Shown here piece by piece: positions 23,125-32,917 of a stretch of DNA of 64,000 bases. Numbering within the stretch: position 1 is the stretch's first letter; each line of letters starts with the position of its first letter. Under the pieces are notes generated by a model. The model did not search any database, was not told the DNA's origin, and worked only from the letters and a program-made list of their open reading frames with translations. The stretch is taken from positions 45,337,473 through 45,401,472 of the forward strand of contig OX419758.1 of assembly GCA_948567375.1 (NCBI GenBank). The letters are read 5' to 3'. This DNA is from Lunularia cruciata. Taxonomy: Eukaryota > Streptophyta > Marchantiopsida > Lunulariales > Lunulariaceae. The position numbers and the translations under genes are program-made.

Positions 23125-26100
23125 CTACCTTCTATGGTACATCTTCAACTTATCATGGTTAATCCTATCAAAGTGTCTTCCTCCCAACTCCTTGAGATCA
23201 TAGGTGTAATTGCCCCACACCTTCTCTACTATGAAAGGTCCAAAGTACTTAGGCAAAAACTTCTTTTGCACTCTCTTGAATCGAATGGAATCAAACAACA
23301 TTACCCAATCACCTTCTTTGAAAGGCTCCACCTTCTTCTTGCCTTGCCTCTTGTCATAGCTCTCCTTTTGTTTCCTTTGGGCTTGCTCCACTCGAACCAT
23401 AGCAACTGCTCTTGCCTCTTCCAACTCCATGAGTTGATCCTTCCTTGACTTCCCTGCATCACTTCCTTGTGCTTTCTTCAATCTCCTATGAATGCTTTGG
23501 AAGGTAGGAAGATCAAAGTGAATAGGTAAGGTAGACTCAATACCATACACCAATTGGAATGGAGAATATCCAGTGGAAGTCTTCATGGTTGTCCTATACT
23601 CCCACAAAACTGCATGAATCCTCTTGTCCCAATGATGTTTAGCCCCCTCCATTTCTGCATCTTTGGCCAACATCATGCACAAGGTCTGATTGGTTCTCTC
23701 TGCCAAGCCATTGGAATTTGGCTTATAGGATGTAGTTACTCTATGTGTGATAGAGAAATGTCGTAGCATGGCTGTAGTAATGCTTCCTGTAAACTCTCCT
23801 CCTCTATCAGAAACCAACTCCAAAGGGCATCCAAACCTAGTGATAATGCGTTCATAAAGAAATCTACCCACTTCATCTTCATTCTTGTCCCTCAATGGTC
23901 TAGCCTCAACCCACTTGGTAAGGTAATCAGTAACTACCACAATGTACCGATTGTTCCTTGGGGTTCTATTGAGAGGTCCTACAAAATCAATTCCCCACTT
24001 CTCAAAAGGTCCTAGCAATGGAATTGATCTAAGTGGTGGAGTGGATGTAGACTTTCTAGCAAAAGCTTGACAAACATGACAAGTTTTGCAATAATCAAGA
24101 CAATCCTTGAAAATCCCTCTCCAATGGTAACCTGCATCTAGAATCTTGAAAGCAGTCACCTTTCCTGCAAAGTGTCCTCCACATACTAAACCTTCATGAA
24201 ACTCCTTTATGAGTAGGATAGACTCTTCCTTACCCACTGCTCTTCGAAGTAGACCATCTGCTCCTTGGTGAAAAAGAATATCCTCCACCATTGTGTAAGG
24301 TCTAGATCTTGCTGCAAGGGCCTTCCTCTCCCTAGCATGCATCCCTTCTGGATAGTTACCTCTTGTCACAAAATCCACAATCTCCTTGTACTCCATTGGA
24401 ATCTCTTGAGTGACTGAGATTGTCATGAGCTCCTCATCCGGGAAGGAATCATCTACTGGCTCATCTCCATCATGATCATAGGCTCTAGATAACAAATCAG
24501 TATTTGCATGTTTCTTTCCTGGCCTATCCTCAATTGTGTAGTCATACTCAGACAAGAGTATCATCCACCTTGCTAGTCTCCCTTCAACATTAGGCTTGTT
24601 GAAGATGTACTTCAAAGCCTTGTGATCCGTGACAATTGTGGCTTTCCCTCCAATCAAGTAGTGTCTAAACTTCTTGAGACCAAAGATCACTGCCAACCCT
24701 TCTCTCTCTGTGACAGAGTAGTTCTTCTCTGCTGAAACCATCTGCCTACTAGCATAAGCTATTGGATGATCATGCCCATCTTGGTCTAATTGACTAAGAG
24801 TGCATCCTATAGCTACATTAGAAGCATCAGTGTAGAGGATGAAAGGCTTACTCCAATCAGGTTTAGCAAGAATTGGAGCTACAACAAGGGATTGCTTGAG
24901 CTCCTCAAAAGCTTTGAGAGCCTCCTTGTCTTCCAAAATCACCATGTAATCTACACCCTTCTTCATGTAGATGGTCAATGCATAAGCCTTGTTGGAAAAT
25001 GAGAAGATGAACCTCCTATAGTACCCAACCATTCCCAAGAATTGGCGTAACTTTGTCAAGCTTGAAGGGAATGGAAGGTCTGAGATTTTCCTCACCTTCT
25101 CAAGATCAACTGCTATTCCATCCTTGGAGATGATGTGCCCCAAAAGTAGACCTTCTTCACATCCAAAAATGCACTTCTCTGGGTTGAGTGATGCATTTGC
25201 CTCATCCAAGCGTTGCAAGACTTTGATAAGGTGCTCAAAGTGCTCCTCCTTGCTCCCATAGACACAAAAGTCATCAATGAAATCTCTCACAAATTTCCCA
25301 ATGAAAGGTTCAAATACCTTGTTCATGAACCGTTGGAATGTGGCTGGAGCATTGCAAAGCCCAAAAGGCATGACCTTGAAAGCGTAAGTTCCCCAAGGTG
25401 TGGTGAATGTGGTGAGTTGTTGATGCTCTGGTGCAATCTTTATTTGGTTATATCCACTATAACCATCTCCAAAACTGTACCTCTCATGACCTGCAACCTC
25501 CTCCAAGATCTCATCAATGAATGGCAATGGGTAGTAGTCCTTCTTGGTAACAGCATTAAGCTTCTTGTAATCCACACATACCCGAAGCTTGCCATTCTTT
25601 TTCTTCACAATGACAATTGGAGACACCCATTCTGAATTCTCCACCTCAAAGATAAATCCAGCCTCCTTGAGCTTATCAATCTCCTCCTTCACAACCAAAG
25701 ATATTGGTGGGCTAATGCGACGTTGCTTTTGGCGGATTGGTCTTGCATGTGACTCCACCTCTATCTTGTGCTCCTCCAAGGTGACTTCCTTCAAATCCTT
25801 GTAACTAAAAGCAAACACATGGATGAACTTGCGGAAAATCTCCTCAAATCTCACCTTCTCCTCCTTGGTAACATTTGGGCCATACTTGAGGGTAGATAAC
25901 CTTCTCTCTACCTCCTCAAGTGTCAATGGTGATTTATCTGGGTCCTTCAAAACCTCTGGCTTAGGTGCAAAATCCATAGCACACAAGGGATACACATCTG
26001 AATCAGATTCAGATTCATCTTCCTCCGTGGAAGTCTCCTCTTCCATGCTTGTGTCCACACCTGAAGCTCCTTCTTCAGAATCTGATTCCCAATAATTAGA

Positions 26101-27951
26101 AGATGGGGTATCTAAATGTGAAGTGTTGGTGGTGTTAGTCACAGGAACAGTGATTCTATGGTTTGATGGCCCAATCCTCAAGTACCCTTTGTGCCATCGA
26201 TCAGTTGTGCGTGCTGCTCTCAACCATGGCCTCCCAAGAAGTAAGTCATAGCTTGAATCCTTCAAGACTTGGAAAGTCATGAGATTTTGAACTCCCATAA
26301 CTGAAACTACCACCTTATCCATCACCCCTACTGGTCGAACTTGTTGCTTGTTTGCCATGCTCACCACAAATGTTGAAGGTCTTGAGGGTATCATACCCAA
26401 CTTCTTCATCAACCTTTCTGACATGGCATTCACTGCTGATCCTCCATCAACCAATGCATCCTTGATGTTGTGACCATTCACTCTCACATCAATCTTGGAG
26501 GCATATTCACAAGCCTCCCATGGTGCTGGCTTGGCATCCACCACCCCCATTGATACTGGAACTTTTGCCTTCTTTTTCTTTTTGCTCCTTGTAGAACTCA
26601 AACCACCTCTAAGCTCCTTTCTCAAGGTAGGGTTCAAAGCAATTAATTGGCCCACTGTGATGTTAGCCTTGTGACTACCAACATCCTCCAACACATTGTA
26701 GTTCCATTGTTGCTTTGAGATCAAGAAGTCCTCCATCCCCAACTTCTTCCTTGGAGTCTTTGTTGTTGATGGTGTTGAGGTGCGAGTGCTCCTAGTAGAC
26801 ATAGGAGTATCCTTGCTTGAAGTAAATCCTTGAGAAGAGTGAACATCCTCTGCAAAACGAGCTCTCTTCTTCTCTTGTGCCAAAAGCTCCAAATTAAGAC
26901 CCTTGGAGTTTGAGCACTCTCCCTTCTCATACTTGCTCTCAACCACATCTATGGATGCTATCCCCTTACCTTTGTTGGGATTAGGAGCCACTTGGGTTTC
27001 ACTACCTCCCTCTTTCCCTCTATTGGCTCCCTCATAACCCCTTCCTCCATGGTAAGTGGAATTTGGGCAATTCCTTTGGATGTGGCCTCTTCCCCCACAA
27101 CCAAAACAATTTCTATCATTGAAATTGTTGGCTGGTTGGCCTCCTCTATATGGATGGTTTCCATAACTCCTAGGCCCTCTCCCTACATTCTGATCCACCT
27201 CTCTCTTCTCCCATAGTTGCACCACATTGATCTTGAGATCCGCAAGTTGTTCTGTGATGGTTTGGAGTGGATCTTTTGGTGGAGGTGCAAGAATTGGAGC
27301 AACTACTACTTGTGGTGCAACCCTTGTCACCAAAGTATCAGAAGTTCCACCATACTTGTAGCCTTGAGGAGGATGCACAACCTCCTTCACCACCAAATCA
27401 CTCTCATCCCCTTCCAAACTCTCCTCCATACGAATTGCGATCTTGATAGCTTCAACCTTGGAAGAAGGTTTCTCATATCTCACCTTGCTTCTAATTTGTG
27501 GTCTCAATCCTCCCACAAAATTCTTGGTGAGCATGGCCCCTATGCCAATCATTGTAGTCTCCACATCATCCCCACCCTTCCTCAACACTATGCGAAATCT
27601 GGACTCCAACTTTTCCACTCTTTCCACATAGACCCTCACTTTCTCTCCATCTCCTTGCTTGAGAAATGTAACCTCACTCATCAATCTCTCATAACTCTCA
27701 TCAGGAAGAAAGTTCTCAATGAGTGCTGAAGTCAAAGTCTCCCAAGACTCCTCTTCCCCCTCTCTCCTCTCTCTCTTTTGGTATTCTGACTCATACCATG
27801 TAAGTGCTGCATCCTCAAAGAAATCTGGTAATAATGAGGCCCACTCATTCTTCCTCCTCTCATTGTTTCCTATGCAAGCTCTCTTGAAGTCTCTCACAAA
27901 GGCCTCCACATCTTCTCCATCCTTGCCAAAGAAAACCGGAAGTTTCCCCAT
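23125..27951 (-). CDS. Element D Gag-Pol polyprotein (1608 aa)
   Basis: This is one open frame. Residues about 30-190 are a retrotransposon Gag domain, and 282-295 a CCHC knuckle (C282, C285, H290, C295). The aspartic protease has DGGS at 502-505. An acidic linker lies at about 621-652. RT spans about 735-960 with FIDDF at 891-895. RNase H has YTDAS at 1040-1044 and D1109. The integrase has H1252, H1260, C1291 and C1294 as its zinc site and D1322, D1382, E1418 (D-D-35-E). A GPF motif sits at 1571-1573 near the end, and no chromodomain follows. Gag and Pol share one frame, as in many plant gypsy elements. The start at 27951 is the first ATG before the Gag domain. Confidence 0.95.
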   Translation of the reverse strand: MGKLPVFFGKDGEDVEAFVRDFKRACIGNNERRKNEWASLLPDFFEDAALTWYESEYQKRERREGEEESWETLTSALIENFLPDESYERLMSEVTFLKQGDGEKVRVYVERVEKLESRFRIVLRKGGDDVETTMIGIGAMLTKNFVGGLRPQIRSKVRYEKPSSKVEAIKIAIRMEESLEGDESDLVVKEVVHPPQGYKYGGTSDTLVTRVAPQVVVAPILAPPPKDPLQTITEQLADLKINVVQLWEKREVDQNVGRGPRSYGNHPYRGGQPANNFNDRNCFGCGGRGHIQRNCPNSTYHGGRGYEGANRGKEGGSETQVAPNPNKGKGIASIDVVESKYEKGECSNSKGLNLELLAQEKKRARFAEDVHSSQGFTSSKDTPMSTRSTRTSTPSTTKTPRKKLGMEDFLISKQQWNYNVLEDVGSHKANITVGQLIALNPTLRKELRGGLSSTRSKKKKKAKVPVSMGVVDAKPAPWEACEYASKIDVRVNGHNIKDALVDGGSAVNAMSERLMKKLGMIPSRPSTFVVSMANKQQVRPVGVMDKVVVSVMGVQNLMTFQVLKDSSYDLLLGRPWLRAARTTDRWHKGYLRIGPSNHRITVPVTNTTNTSHLDTPSSNYWESDSEEGASGVDTSMEEETSTEEDESESDSDVYPLCAMDFAPKPEVLKDPDKSPLTLEEVERRLSTLKYGPNVTKEEKVRFEEIFRKFIHVFAFSYKDLKEVTLEEHKIEVESHARPIRQKQRRISPPISLVVKEEIDKLKEAGFIFEVENSEWVSPIVIVKKKNGKLRVCVDYKKLNAVTKKDYYPLPFIDEILEEVAGHERYSFGDGYSGYNQIKIAPEHQQLTTFTTPWGTYAFKVMPFGLCNAPATFQRFMNKVFEPFIGKFVRDFIDDFCVYGSKEEHFEHLIKVLQRLDEANASLNPEKCIFGCEEGLLLGHIISKDGIAVDLEKVRKISDLPFPSSLTKLRQFLGMVGYYRRFIFSFSNKAYALTIYMKKGVDYMVILEDKEALKAFEELKQSLVVAPILAKPDWSKPFILYTDASNVAIGCTLSQLDQDGHDHPIAYASRQMVSAEKNYSVTEREGLAVIFGLKKFRHYLIGGKATIVTDHKALKYIFNKPNVEGRLARWMILLSEYDYTIEDRPGKKHANTDLLSRAYDHDGDEPVDDSFPDEELMTISVTQEIPMEYKEIVDFVTRGNYPEGMHARERKALAARSRPYTMVEDILFHQGADGLLRRAVGKEESILLIKEFHEGLVCGGHFAGKVTAFKILDAGYHWRGIFKDCLDYCKTCHVCQAFARKSTSTPPLRSIPLLGPFEKWGIDFVGPLNRTPRNNRYIVVVTDYLTKWVEARPLRDKNEDEVGRFLYERIITRFGCPLELVSDRGGEFTGSITTAMLRHFSITHRVTTSYKPNSNGLAERTNQTLCMMLAKDAEMEGAKHHWDKRIHAVLWEYRTTMKTSTGYSPFQLVYGIESTLPIHFDLPTFQSIHRRLKKAQGSDAGKSRKDQLMELEEARAVAMVRVEQAQRKQKESYDKRQGKKKVEPFKEGDWVMLFDSIRFKRVQKKFLPKYFGPFIVEKVWGNYTYDLKELGGRHFDRINHDKLKMYHRR

Positions 27952-28186
27952 CTTAATCCCTCACTATCTTTCTTTTCTCTTAATTTTTTTTTTCTCTTTT
28001 CTTTTCTCTCACTCTATTACTAATAGAGTATATACATGACTAACACCATCTGAGAATAATCCACTCTAGGGAACACAAAAGGTTCAGGTTGCTCCAAGAT
28101 TTCTATAGCAACATCAAATCCTAGAGTGCATATTAATCTAACTCTCATGGATAGTTTATCCATAAGTTGAAAGATTATCTCCATCA
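27952..28186 (-). other. Element D spacer between the two ORFs
   Basis: These 235 bp contain a pyrimidine-rich tract on the plus strand (purine-rich on the element strand) just upstream of the Gag-Pol start. A short inverted repeat pairs ACTCTAGG near 28063 with CCTAGAGT near 28130. It may matter for how the downstream frame is translated, but that is speculation. Confidence 0.5.
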
Positions 28187-28684
28187 CTAATCTTGAGAAC
28201 TAGCTGATGAAGGTGGTAGTATTTCTGTAGCTGTACTAAGACTCTCTCCAAGATCCTTCACCAAAGTTTCCAAAAGTGCTTTTACTCCACTACACTCATG
28301 TCCTTTTGGAAGTCCTTCAACTCCACAAACCTCACACAACTCCTTGGTCTTAGATCTTCTCCCTCCCAATCTTGGTGAAGAAGGTCCAACATGCAAACCC
28401 AAGTCAAGTAAGCCTCTCCTTTCCCTCAATCTCTTGCTCTCAAAGGTTAATGGACATGAACTTGCCTTATGTCCCTTCTCTCCACATAGAAAGCACTTAG
28501 ACTCACTCTTTCCTCCAAGTGGTGTAGGTTTTTGGATCCTCTCAACACTCTCTTCAAATTCTATTGTAAACTCTCTTTTCCTCAAATCCACCCCTACAAT
28601 CACCTCAAACCCTTTGGGAACCTTGCATAATCTCAATTTCCACTCTTGATGACCCTCCATGTTCCCAAAGATGAATCTAAACAC
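28187..28684 (-). CDS. Element D upstream ORF with zinc knuckles (165 aa)
   Basis: The 165-residue frame lies between the 5' LTR and Gag-Pol. It has a standard CCHC knuckle (C64, C67, H72, C77) and a second cysteine-histidine cluster (C117, C120, H129, C131). The region before the knuckle (GFEVIVGVDLRKREFTIEFE) faintly recalls the DUF4283/zf-CCHC arrangement of plant LINE ORF1 proteins, but I cannot confirm that. A nucleic-acid-binding accessory role is the natural inference. Extra ORFs at this position are known in Ogre-type elements; whether this one is related is open. It could also be a fragment captured from another transposon. Confidence 0.6.
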   Translation of the reverse strand: MFRFIFGNMEGHQEWKLRLCKVPKGFEVIVGVDLRKREFTIEFEESVERIQKPTPLGGKSESKCFLCGEKGHKASSCPLTFESKRLRERRGLLDLGLHVGPSSPRLGGRRSKTKELCEVCGVEGLPKGHECSGVKALLETLVKDLGESLSTATEILPPSSASSQD

Positions 28685-29499
28685 TCAAACATGCTTTTTG
28701 TTGATCTCAAACTTCTCATGCATGAGATCTCCACTCTGCAGAATTGACCCTTCCTCACAATGTCACTCAAATCTCCCAACAAATATGTCACAGTCCTCTG
28801 AAATTTTCCACACTTGATCACAACTCTAGGGCGTCCCTCCCTGCAAAATTTTAGATCTTTTCATCGAGCCATTTGGCCTAGACACCTTTCTATTCAGCAC
28901 CCATATTTCAGATTTGGTCTGAAAACCACCCCCCTCACTTCAAAAACTCATAACGCACTGCGCAAAAATGATCTCTCTCTAATTTTTGTGGCACCAGGTA
29001 GGATACAATGCACTGAATTTTCTTGGAAATTTTCAGGACCATTCACTAAAAATTGAAGAAATGGCAGACTCTGTACAATTTTCCAGAGAGCATGCAGTTG
29101 CGGGAGCACTTTACCCTATCAACTTTCAAAAATTCTAGCCCAGTGCGCATAGAAGCTCTGTCAATAATTTCAAGTGTGCTAACTGAAAGATAACCCAAGC
29201 TATCATGTGTAGAAATCTCAAGTCCAGATCTCAAACTTGAGATTTTGCCCAAAATCACCTTAATCCCCAAAATCTGCAATCCACCTCACACAATCTCTCC
29301 AATTCCTCTCATGTGTACAAGATGTACAAAATCACCTCAAAGACATCATAATGAACTACAGGGTATACAAATGGATCTTGGTTCTCTAACATAAGTTCAG
29401 CCCTCTCCTCTCCTAATGTTCTCTCCAAGTGAGCTCTCATAGCCTCCTTCTGCCTAATGTAGAATTGGACGCGGAACATTATCTTGCCTTCTAGAGAGG
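28685..29499 (-). other. Element D 5' leader
   Basis: This untranslated-looking stretch lies between primer site and first ORF. The 77-codon frame at 29309-29542 starts inside the LTR and runs across the primer site, with AHLERTLGEERAELMLE. It is probably incidental, but I cannot exclude a short leader peptide. Confidence 0.5.
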
Positions 29500-29516
29500 T
29501 CCCGGCAACGGAACCA
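29500..29516 (-). promoter_or_regulatory. Element D primer-binding site
   Basis: On the minus strand TGGTTCCGTTGCCGGGA lies four bases inside the 5' LTR. It resembles the plant tRNA-Asp primer site (TGGCGCCGTTGCCGGGGATC) used by several gypsy lineages, with two or three differences, so the exact tRNA is uncertain. Confidence 0.75.
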
Positions 29517-29520
29517 AAAA

Positions 29521-30212
29521 TGTGAGCCGGCCTGTCTCTCACTCAGGATGAACCTCTGATGGCTATTATGGTAGCGCACCATGGACTAAGAAGGCAAGGA
29601 ACCCCAACTCCATCATACTCCTCCAAGGCTAACACTCCAAGACTCAAGACATTGCTCACTAGAGAACTCAATGAGAGAGAGATAGTTGCAAATGAAAGGA
29701 TGATGAGTACCTCCTCACTCCTTGTTTATATACTTGTGAAATAGTTACGTACCAAAGTTACTAATTACCGTAGTAACTCAAGTTACTAGACTAAAAGTCA
29801 AGTAAAGTCAAAAAGTAGAAAGGAATATCCATTCACATGGGCATATTCCCCTAAGCATGTGGTCTTATCTTGACCCAACCACTAAAGCAAGGATTCCTTC
29901 ACATGGGCTATCCTTGGACTAAAGAAGAATCCAAAACAAAAAGGCTTGCGGGCCCAAGAGTTCTCAACTCTTTCCCCAAAGCCAAACACCTAGGAATAAT
30001 ACCAAGTCAACACACTAAAATCCAAAATAGTGGTGCTCATCTTTTCTACTTCCTCTAAAGTAAGGTCCCATCTATCTTAGCTATGACTAACTTTAGCTAA
30101 CCATGACTAATATAGAACCATCCTTTATCTCTATATAAATAATATCTCTTAAGTACTTGTAATACCAAGCTAAATATCACAATACCACACACATGCACAA
30201 ATGGGTGTTACA
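29521..30212 (-). repeat. Element D 5' LTR
   Basis: 692 bp and indistinguishable by eye from the 3' LTR. A TATA-like TTTATATAGAG lies near 30131-30141, about 75 bp from the LTR start on the minus strand, so the transcript would start early in the LTR. Confidence 0.95.
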
Positions 30213-31098
30213 GTCCAACTAGATTCACCACTGCCATAGGTGACCTATCAGCCACTACCACTATCTGAGACTAATGCCCAACATCCAAGATATCATCAAC
30301 AAGGATGTGGTCAAGTCACTAAATCCCATCATAAGCACGTTGTAGAACCTCTCTGGGTAAGAGGTTTGTCCACCAAAGACGAAGACGATGAGCCCGTGAT
30401 CCCACTTTGGCTGCATCTAACAATACAGTAGGTCCCATCCAAGAATGGACCTGATGTGTACTCGCCACCACTCTAGTGCGAGAATCACCCATCAAAGGAA
30501 CATTCTCTAAAAGGTAAGCTGGATAAATAGACTGATGAACCTGGAGATGTTGTAGTATCCATAACATCTCCCAAAACACACCAGAACGAGGATCCTGAAG
30601 ACCTATTCCTCTACCAGCACGTGTATGTCCCTGACATGGCCATCCAAAAATCACCAAGTGAATAGGCCCATGTCTCTCTAGGTCATGCGCCCCTAATAAG
30701 GAAATGTCTCCTGGTAGGGCCTTTTGGTAACCTCTGATTGTTGACATTGGTAATAACTCCGGATACCGATAGGCCAAGTGTGCCACATGATGTAAAGAGA
30801 CTCGCCTAGCAGTCTCATCTCTCTCTACATACAAGTACCTCTATACTCGTATACCTGCCTATAACACTGCAGCTAGTCTGGTGCTGATCCCACCAAACAA
30901 CTCCAATAGGCATATCCCCTCTACTGGATACGGCCAAACAATGAGTGTGGTATCTAGAGGTGTCAAAGCAATAGCCTCTGGAGGCTCATCCTTACACTTA
31001 TCTCCTGATGCTACGAAGGCTCCACTCCAAGCCTGCTGCATCAACTGATTTGCATGCTGCTGCAATGCCTCCTCTAAACTCCACAATAGAACATCCAA
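30213..31098 (-). pseudogene. Element B C5 cytosine DNA methyltransferase, N-terminal part
   Basis: C5 methyltransferases move a methyl group from SAM to cytosine in DNA. In the 79-residue frame at 30859-31098 the SAM-binding motif I reads ICLLELFGGIS. The 171-residue frame at 30319-30834 opens with YVERDE (motif II). It carries GWPCQGH with the catalytic Pro-Cys at residues 66-67, LLENV at 108-112 (motif VI) and GSRAHRLRLWWTN at 145-157 (motif VIII). The order I-II-IV-VI-VIII-IX-X is the unpermuted one, unlike plant DRM. The motif VIII block recalls AHRARYFWGN of DNMT3. It sits between protease and RT, so it was made as part of Pol. Fossil, but the main catalytic motifs are legible. Confidence 0.85.
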
Positions 31099-32225
31099 GG
31101 TAGATGGAACAATCCCACTTGTACTCCAAAGTCGAGTGATCTCCTATGGTAATGGAGTATCCTTTGCATGGGCGTTCCCCTCCAACAAGTCACCAGGCCA
31201 TGTAACTACACCATTGAAAGCTAAAACTGATGTTGCTATGGTCTCGGACTGTAGTGAGCCAAGACTGCCACTACTGAAGCGTACTGGTAGGCAACATACC
31301 CGTCCCTCACCAGACTGCCAACCAGGTCTATAAGAGGTTGTCTCCTCCCAATAGTCAATGCTGAAACCCGTGGGGTATTACACTGCTCTCCCAACTAGCA
31401 CATCATATGACTCAACTATTGTCGCAATAGCATGAGCTCTCACCACCAAGCTATCAGTCGGATGACCAGGCTGAACCTAGACAACAAGCTCTCCAGTGTG
31501 ATGTCCTGTGTCAAACCACCACCTAGAGATGTCTGGATCTGAAATGGACACCTCTCCACATCGGTCTTCCATAACTCCAGACCGACAACTGCAGCCTTCT
31601 CCAACATAAGGGGCTGCGCACCATAGTCTAACAAGACTCTCTATGGTGTATAGACCTTCCCTGAAGGTCCCACCAAATGGAAAATCCCCCTTTGGTTATC
31701 CAATAGGACAACACCAAGTGTAAACCACGCTCTCTCAAAGGCCGGTCTAGTTGGCAACTCCTCCAGTCTAGCCGCTACTGCCTACCATAAACCACTGGTC
31801 GTTGAACAGATCCCATGCTACTCAACCAAGTCAGCTCCACTACCAACCACCTCTGCTCTAGTAGTAGGAACTGCACCATCCCTACTCTCACACAACGTGG
31901 CAGCCAACCGGAATACTGGGGATGGGTCAACTCCCAATGTAAACATATCACTGGTCAAAAACAAAGGATGTCGCATAATTAGCTGCACCGCCCCCAACAT
32001 CATGCTAGACTCAGTCTGTGTAGTAGCAGGTGGCTGACTAGTAGGTAGTCCATCATGTATTCCATCACCGCCTACCACACTTGCATTGGGACGTCTAGGA
32101 ACCATGGATGTTGTCTATAATGCCTCAAATAGTGTGAAAGACTAGGGAAGTCTGACCTGTCTCCCAACCTCTCCTCTTTGTAGGTCCAACTCCACTGATG
32201 CTCCTCTAGGCTATGGAGCACGTAC
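31099..32225 (-). pseudogene. Element B protease region
   Basis: A retropepsin-like segment is visible near 31560-31640 (LDYGAQPLMLEKAAVVGLELW, shortened here to its core DYGAQPLML), where a D-x-G-A active-site pattern is expected. A conserved tail follows near 31330-31420 (YDVLVGRA, YPTGFSIDYWEET, YRPGWQSGEGR). The 95-residue frame at 31818-32105 covers the stretch after gag. The protease would cut the polyprotein, including release of the methyltransferase. Confidence 0.6.
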
Positions 32226-32917
32226 TGTGAGCCGGCCTGTCTCTCACTCAAGATGAACCTCTGATGGCTATTATGGTAGTGCACCATGGACTAAGAAGGC
32301 AAGGAACCCCAACTCCATCATACTCCTCCAAGGCTAACACTCCAAGACTCAAGACATTGCTCACTAGAGAACTCAATGAGAGAGAGATAGTTGCAAATGA
32401 AAGGATGTTGAGTACCTCATCACCCCTTGTTTATATACTCATGAAATAGTTACGTACCAAAGTTACTAATTACCGTAGTAACTCAAGTTACTAGACTAAA
32501 AGTCAAGTAAAGTGAAAAAGTAAAAAGGAATATCCATTCACATGGGCATATTCCCCTAAGCATGTGGTCTTATCTTGACCCAACCACTAAGTCAAGGATT
32601 CCTTCACATGGGCTATCCTTGGACTAAAGAAGAATCCAAAACAAAAAGGCTTGCGGGCCCAAGAGTTCTCAACTCTTTCCTCAAAGCCAAACACCTAGGA
32701 ATAATACCAAGTCAACACACTAAAATCCAAAATAGTGGTGCTCATCCTTTCTACTTCCTCTAAAGTAAGGTCCCCTCTATCTTAGCTATGACTAAATTTA
32801 GCTAACCATGACTAATATAGAACCATCCTTTATCTCTATATAAATAATATCTCTTAAGTACTTGTTATACCAAGCTAAATATCACAATACCACACACATG
32901 CACAAATGGGTGTTACA
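32226..32917 (-). repeat. Solo LTR of the element D family
   Basis: It is 692 bp, the same length and ends as the element D LTRs, with about a dozen or more base differences. It is flanked by the 4-bp duplication GTAC (32222-32225, 32918-32921); the matching site in element A (near 5020) has a single copy. It is a relic of an older D-family insertion in element B, reduced by LTR-LTR recombination. Confidence 0.95.

Larger units (their letters stand above)
22385..30212 (-). mobile_element. Element D: young, whole-looking gypsy element
   Basis: The two 692-bp LTRs (22385-23076 and 29521-30212) look identical by eye. The target duplication is GTCC on both sides (22381-22384, 30213-30216). The primer site (29500-29516), polypurine tract (23077-23087), an upstream 165-residue ORF and one continuous 1608-residue Gag-Pol frame are all present. 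It appears whole, with no break that I could see. Indistinguishable LTRs imply a very recent insertion. Lineage: Ty3/gypsy without chromodomain, with Tat-like RT (SGYNQIKIAPE, FIDDF). Confidence 0.95.

Noticed and set aside
23554-28039. Many plus-strand frames up to 170 codons across 23554-28039
   Set aside because: They are antisense shadows of the 1608-residue Gag-Pol frame and contain no recognisable domain.
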